NCBI GenBank assembly: GCA_002383425.1
Contig: DFYV01000014.1
Location: forward strand, 1-9,833
Length of the DNA stretch: 9,833 nucleotides
Source of the DNA: Bacteroidales bacterium UBA4073
GTDB lineage: Bacteria; Bacteroidota; Bacteroidia; Bacteroidales; Tenuifilaceae
Reading direction: 5' to 3'
The position numbers and the translations under genes were made by a program. Below, piece after piece: positions 6,184 to 9,833 of this stretch; within the stretch, counting starts at the first letter, position 1, and every line of letters begins with the position of its first letter. The notes under the pieces are model-generated. The model saw nothing but the letters and a program-made list of their open reading frames with translations. It had not been told where the DNA came from and ran no database searches.

Positions 6184-7095
6184 ATGAAGTACACAAGTGT
6201 TGATAAATCTTTAGGTTTTACACCACACATCAGGCTGGGCAGGCTATTCCCAGCCCTCGAGGTTTGGCTAAAAGATGAGCGGCGAAATCCTTCGGGGAGC
6301 ATAAAGGATAGGGCGGCATTGGCCATGGTTGAAGATGCCGAATGCCGTGGAGTATTAAAGCCCGGAGAGGTTATTATTGAGCCAACATCGGGTAATACCG
6401 GCATTGGGTTGGCCATGGTAGCAGCTGTTAAGGGTTACAGATTGATATTAACCATGCCCGAGAGCATGTCGGTTGAGCGTAGAGCTATGCTAAAGGCCTA
6501 CGGTGCAGAGGTTGTACTTACTCCTGCTGCCCTTGGTATGCAAGGAGCTATTGAAAAGGCAAATGAAATATGTTTGAGCATCCCTTCTGCTTGGATGCCC
6601 ATGCAATTTTCAAATCCGGCAAACCCTGACATACATTCTCAAACCACTGCCTATGAGATAATTACTGATTTTCCAGATGGAATCGATATAATGGTTGCTG
6701 GGGTGGGAACAGCAGGTCACATTACAGGGGTAGGTCGAAAATTGAAAAGTGTTTTCCCTAATACTAAGGTAATTGCAGTTGAGCCATACGATTCACCCGT
6801 TTTATCGGGTGGCAAACGGGGAAGTCATCCTATACAAGGGATAGGAGCTGGATTTGTACCTAAAAACCTCGACAGAAGTGTGATTGATGAAATACTCCTA
6901 GTTAATGCAGATGAAGCAATTGAGGGTATGCGCTTTTTAGCCCGGATGGAGGGCATTCTGGCTGGTATTTCAACAGGTGCAAATGTTGCAGCAGTTAAAC
7001 GGTTGCAGAACAGCATAACAACCCGGCAAAGAATTTTAACCTTTGCTTACGATACTGGCGAGCGTTACATAAGCGTAAACGGCATTTGGGAGTAG
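6184..7095 (+). CDS. cysK: Cysteine synthase (O-acetylserine sulfhydrylase)
   Basis: This PLP enzyme makes L-cysteine and acetate from O-acetylserine and sulfide, so it uses the product of the gene just before it. At 303 residues its length is normal for the CysK/CysM family. Lys41 in NPSGSIKDRAA is the PLP-binding lysine, and TSGNTG (68-73) is the substrate and cofactor loop. GVGTAGHITG (173-182) is the glycine-rich loop that holds the PLP phosphate. SHPIQGIGAGFVP (214-226) is a CysK hallmark, and GISTGAN (261-267) is also present. CysK rather than CysM is favoured by this last set but is not certain, and the protein could also accept related acyl-serines. The start at 6184 follows the cysE stop by 18 bases; nearby ATGs at 6172 and 6177 are out of frame. 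It ends 5 bases from the convergent mutS. Confidence 0.93.
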   Translation: MKYTSVDKSLGFTPHIRLGRLFPALEVWLKDERRNPSGSIKDRAALAMVEDAECRGVLKPGEVIIEPTSGNTGIGLAMVAAVKGYRLILTMPESMSVERRAMLKAYGAEVVLTPAALGMQGAIEKANEICLSIPSAWMPMQFSNPANPDIHSQTTAYEIITDFPDGIDIMVAGVGTAGHITGVGRKLKSVFPNTKVIAVEPYDSPVLSGGKRGSHPIQGIGAGFVPKNLDRSVIDEILLVNADEAIEGMRFLARMEGILAGISTGANVAAVKRLQNSITTRQRILTFAYDTGERYISVNGIWE

Positions 7096-7100
7096 TGCTC

Positions 7101-9722
7101 TTAAAGGCCGGTAAGGCGTTTAATCTCGTTAAGCTTGTTTAATGCCTCAATGGGAGTAAGGTTATCAATATCAATTTTTTTTATCTGATCCCTAATTTGT
7201 TTCAGGACTGGATCCTCAAGCTGGAATATGCTTAGCTGGTAGCCTTCGCGGTGAGTGCCTATTTCACCTACAGGTTTACTTAACGATTGGCGTTGGTCTG
7301 AACTCTCAAGTTCGGACAGTATTTCGTTGGCTCGTTTTATTACGCTGGGTGGCATGCCAGCCATTCGGGCCACATGAATGCCAAAGCTGTGTTCACTTCC
7401 CCCACGAACAAGCTTACGTAGAAATATCACCTGGTTATTGACTTCTTTAATGGTTATATTGTAGTTTTTAACGCGTGGGAAAGTTTTTTCCATCTCGTTT
7501 AGTTCGTGGTAGTGAGTTGCAAAAAGGGTTTTAGCTCGTGCGCCTGGGTGTTCATGCAAATATTCAACAATTGCCCATGCAATTGAAATGCCGTCGTAGG
7601 TTGAAGTGCCTCGGCCTATCTCGTCGAGTAGCACTAAGCTTCGAGGCGATATGTTGTTTAGAATACTTGCTGCTTCCTGCATTTCGATCATAAAGGTTGA
7701 TTCACCCAGCGAGAGGTTATCGGAAGCACCCACACGGGTAAAAATCTTATCAACCACACCAATTGATGCCGAACTGGCAGGAACAAATGAACCCATCTGT
7801 GCCATCAGCACTACCAATGCGGTTTGTCTGAGTAAGGCCGATTTACCGGCCATGTTAGGTCCTGTAATTATTATGATTTGTTGTTCATGGGTATCGAGGT
7901 AAACATCGTTGGCAATGTACTGTTCACCGGCCGAGAGCATCCGCTCAATTACAGGATGTCGGCCTTGTTTTATATCTATTGCATCGCTTTCGGTTACCTG
8001 TGGTCTGCTGTAATTATATTCCACTGCGCATATAGCAAACGAAAGTAAACAGTCGAGTTGAGCTATAAGGTAGGCGTTTAGCTGTATTGAGCCAACGTAC
8101 TCGGCAAGGCTGTGAACCAGATTTTGGTAAATGATTTGCTCAAGCTCAGCAATTTTTTCCTCAGCACCCAAAATCTTTTCTTCGTACTCCTTGAGTTCCT
8201 GTGTAATGTACCTCTCTGCTGCCACAAGGGTTTGCTTTCGTATCCAGCTGGCAGGGACTTTGTCCTTATGAGTATTCCGAACTTCGATGTAGTAGCCAAA
8301 AACATTGTTGAAATTTACCTTTAGGGAGGGAATGCCCGTCAGTTCCGATTCGCGTTGCTGTATATTAAGAAGGTATTCTTTCCCTGAAAATAGAATATCC
8401 CTTAGCTCATCGAGCTCTGCGTTCACTCCTTTAGCTATAACCTGACCCTTTCCAAGTATCATTGGGGCATCGGGTACTATTTCTTTTTCAATTCGTTCAC
8501 GTATTCTGTGACACGGGTTGAGCTGTTCCGAAATGCTTAGCAGGGTAGGTTCAGCGCTTTCGTCGCAAATCTTCTTTACCTCATCAATTAGCCCTAAGGC
8601 ATTTTTAAGCTGAACCATTTCGCGGGGTTGAATACGCCCTACTGCGGCTTTGGAGATGATACGCTCCACATCGCCCATTCCCCGGATTTTATCGGCAAGT
8701 ACTATGCGGATGTCCTCGTTTTTAACGAAAAACTCAACTACATTGAGCCTATCGTCAATTGAGCTGATATTTTTAAGGGGTAAGGCTACCCATCGTTTTA
8801 AAAGGCGTCCTCCCATGGGCGATGAGGTTTTATCGATAACCTCAATGAACGTTTTAGCGCCCTCGTTAATGGAGCTGAAAAGTTCCAGGTTACGCGAGGT
8901 AAACCTGTCGATCCATACAAAATTGTCTTCGTCAATTCTCGAAATGCTTGATATATGCCCAATTTGTGTATGCTGGGTAACATCGAGGTAGTAGAGTATT
9001 GCACCTGCGGCGGTTATCCCGTATTTCAGCGAATCGATGCCGAACCCTTTCAGCGATTGGGTTTTAAAATGCCTGGTTAGTTTCTCGCGTGAGGCATCCT
9101 CGTTGAATGCCCACTCATCGAGCCGGGTTACATAGTACTTGCTACCGAACTGTTCCAGAAAGTCCTTATATTTTGTTCGCTCAACAAGGATCTCCTTGGG
9201 TTTAAAATTGTTGATAAGCTTATCGACATAATCTAAATTTCCCTCGGATGTGTAGAATTCACCTGTTGAAATATCGAGAAAAGCTACACCTCCTGCTTTT
9301 TTATCGAGGTAAACGCAAGCCAGAAAGTTGTTTTCCTTACGTTCCAGAACGGTATCGTTGTACGATACCCCAGGGGTAACAAGTTCGGTAATACCCCTTT
9401 TTACAATGTTTTTTGTCTTTTTAGGGTCTTCAAGCTGTTCGCAGATGGCAACTTTTTGGCCAGCTCTTACCAGCTTGGGTAAATAGGTATCGAGGGCATG
9501 ATGAGGAAAGCCAGCAAGCTCAACAAACGACGCAGCTCCGTTTGCACGACGGGTTAGCGTTATCCCTAAAATCTCGGAAGTTTTAATGGCATCTTCACCA
9601 AAGGTTTCGTAGAAATCGCCTACCCTGAATAGCAGTATGGCATCGGGGTGTGTGCGTTTAATGCTCAAATACTGCTTCATCAGTGGTGTTTCCACTATGT
9701 TTATGTCATTCCCCTGGCTCAC
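7101..9722 (-). CDS. mutS: DNA mismatch repair protein MutS
   Basis: MutS recognises mispaired or looped-out bases and, with ATP, recruits MutL to start repair. At 873 residues it is the usual MutS1 length. The mismatch-reading motif is Phe37-Tyr-Glu39 in GDFYETFGEDA. Then come the connector (about 130-260), the lever and clamp helices (about 275-570, clamp near 435-530), and the ATPase domain. That domain has Walker A GPNMAGKS (621-628), the SLGESTFMIEM signature (671-681), Walker B LVLLDEIGRGTS (696-707, Asp700/Glu701) and the ATHYHEL switch (735-741). The C-terminal tail ends in a helical NKLNEIKRLTGL segment. The start is a GTG at 9722-9720. It keeps the conserved ETPLMKQY block and places that block where E. 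coli MutS has MMQQY, whereas the ATG at Met15 would cut into it. AGAGG lies only one base before the GTG, too close for a normal Shine-Dalgarno. No mutL is in the window. Confidence 0.97.
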   Translation of the reverse strand: MSQGNDINIVETPLMKQYLSIKRTHPDAILLFRVGDFYETFGEDAIKTSEILGITLTRRANGAASFVELAGFPHHALDTYLPKLVRAGQKVAICEQLEDPKKTKNIVKRGITELVTPGVSYNDTVLERKENNFLACVYLDKKAGGVAFLDISTGEFYTSEGNLDYVDKLINNFKPKEILVERTKYKDFLEQFGSKYYVTRLDEWAFNEDASREKLTRHFKTQSLKGFGIDSLKYGITAAGAILYYLDVTQHTQIGHISSISRIDEDNFVWIDRFTSRNLELFSSINEGAKTFIEVIDKTSSPMGGRLLKRWVALPLKNISSIDDRLNVVEFFVKNEDIRIVLADKIRGMGDVERIISKAAVGRIQPREMVQLKNALGLIDEVKKICDESAEPTLLSISEQLNPCHRIRERIEKEIVPDAPMILGKGQVIAKGVNAELDELRDILFSGKEYLLNIQQRESELTGIPSLKVNFNNVFGYYIEVRNTHKDKVPASWIRKQTLVAAERYITQELKEYEEKILGAEEKIAELEQIIYQNLVHSLAEYVGSIQLNAYLIAQLDCLLSFAICAVEYNYSRPQVTESDAIDIKQGRHPVIERMLSAGEQYIANDVYLDTHEQQIIIITGPNMAGKSALLRQTALVVLMAQMGSFVPASSASIGVVDKIFTRVGASDNLSLGESTFMIEMQEAASILNNISPRSLVLLDEIGRGTSTYDGISIAWAIVEYLHEHPGARAKTLFATHYHELNEMEKTFPRVKNYNITIKEVNNQVIFLRKLVRGGSEHSFGIHVARMAGMPPSVIKRANEILSELESSDQRQSLSKPVGEIGTHREGYQLSIFQLEDPVLKQIRDQIKKIDIDNLTPIEALNKLNEIKRLTGL

Positions 9723-9747
9723 CTCTTATTATTTTTCTGAATATCTA

Positions 9748-9755
9748 CAAAAATA
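9748..9755 (-). promoter_or_regulatory. Candidate -7 element of mutS
   Basis: Read on the minus strand the sequence is TATTTTTG, a match to TAnnTTTG, ending 25 bases before the GTG start of mutS. No TTTG or TTG stands at the usual distance further upstream, so the support is from the -7 motif and position only. Confidence 0.35.
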
Positions 9756-9795
9756 CCAAATTGTTGCATTGCTCTTTTGACCTGTTGGAAAAAAC

Positions 9796-9833
9796 GTTAA
9801 TAGTTAATGGTTCAAGGTTCAAGGTTCAAGGTT
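9796..9833. repeat. 7-bp tandem repeat upstream of mutS, running off the window
   Basis: In register from 9796 the heptamers are GTTAATA, GTTAATG, GTTCAAG, GTTCAAG, GTTCAAG and a partial GTT. That gives three perfect copies of GTTCAAG after two degenerate ones that differ at a few positions. The array continues past the end of the window, so its length is unknown. It begins 74 bases before the mutS start and about 40 bases beyond its candidate -7 element, and it is not in a recognised coding region. Confidence 0.85.

Noticed and set aside
8650..8991. 113-residue open frame antisense to mutS
   Set aside because: It lies wholly inside mutS in the region encoding its core, with low-complexity Ser/Arg/Leu composition typical of a shadow frame.
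9796..9833. CRISPR array
   Set aside because: The units are 7 bp with no spacers between them, so this is a simple tandem repeat.

Overview
The window is chromosomal housekeeping DNA from a member of the Bacteroidota, probably near the Bacteroidales/Marinilabiliales. Three things point there. Several genes are preceded by the phylum's TAnnTTTG -7 promoter motif. Start codons lack Shine-Dalgarno sequences. The first gene is a Porin_10-type outer-membrane protein typical of this phylum. I see no insertion sequence, phage, CRISPR, tRNA or rRNA gene.

Layout: 1-25 is the cut-off end of a terminator from an upstream gene. 103-2127 (+) encodes a putative beta-barrel porin. 2207-3607 (+) encodes an MltF-like lytic murein transglycosylase lipoprotein. 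3668-5206 (+) is gltX, behind a very good Bacteroidota promoter. 5207-5409 is a structured intergenic region. 5410-6165 (+) is cysE (serine O-acetyltransferase) and 6184-7095 (+) is cysK (cysteine synthase), 18 bases apart and so almost certainly one operon. 7101-9722 (-) is mutS, convergent with cysK and only 5 bases from it. 9723-9833 is the mutS upstream region, ending in a 7-bp tandem repeat that runs off the window.

Functionally, cysE and cysK form the two-step route from serine to cysteine: CysE makes O-acetylserine and CysK replaces the acetate with sulfide. The porin and MltF act at the cell envelope, GltX charges tRNA-Glu, and MutS starts mismatch repair.

The most interesting part is 5284-5409, between gltX and cysE. 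A strong intrinsic terminator (5341-5375) stands before cysE. The left arm of its stem can instead pair with a segment 50-60 bases upstream through about 16 base pairs. The terminator loop can also pair with bases right next to the cysE start codon. This is the layout of a terminator/antiterminator switch controlling read-through into the cysteine genes. I recognise no known riboswitch or T-box in it. The regulatory role is inference; the complementarity is directly visible.
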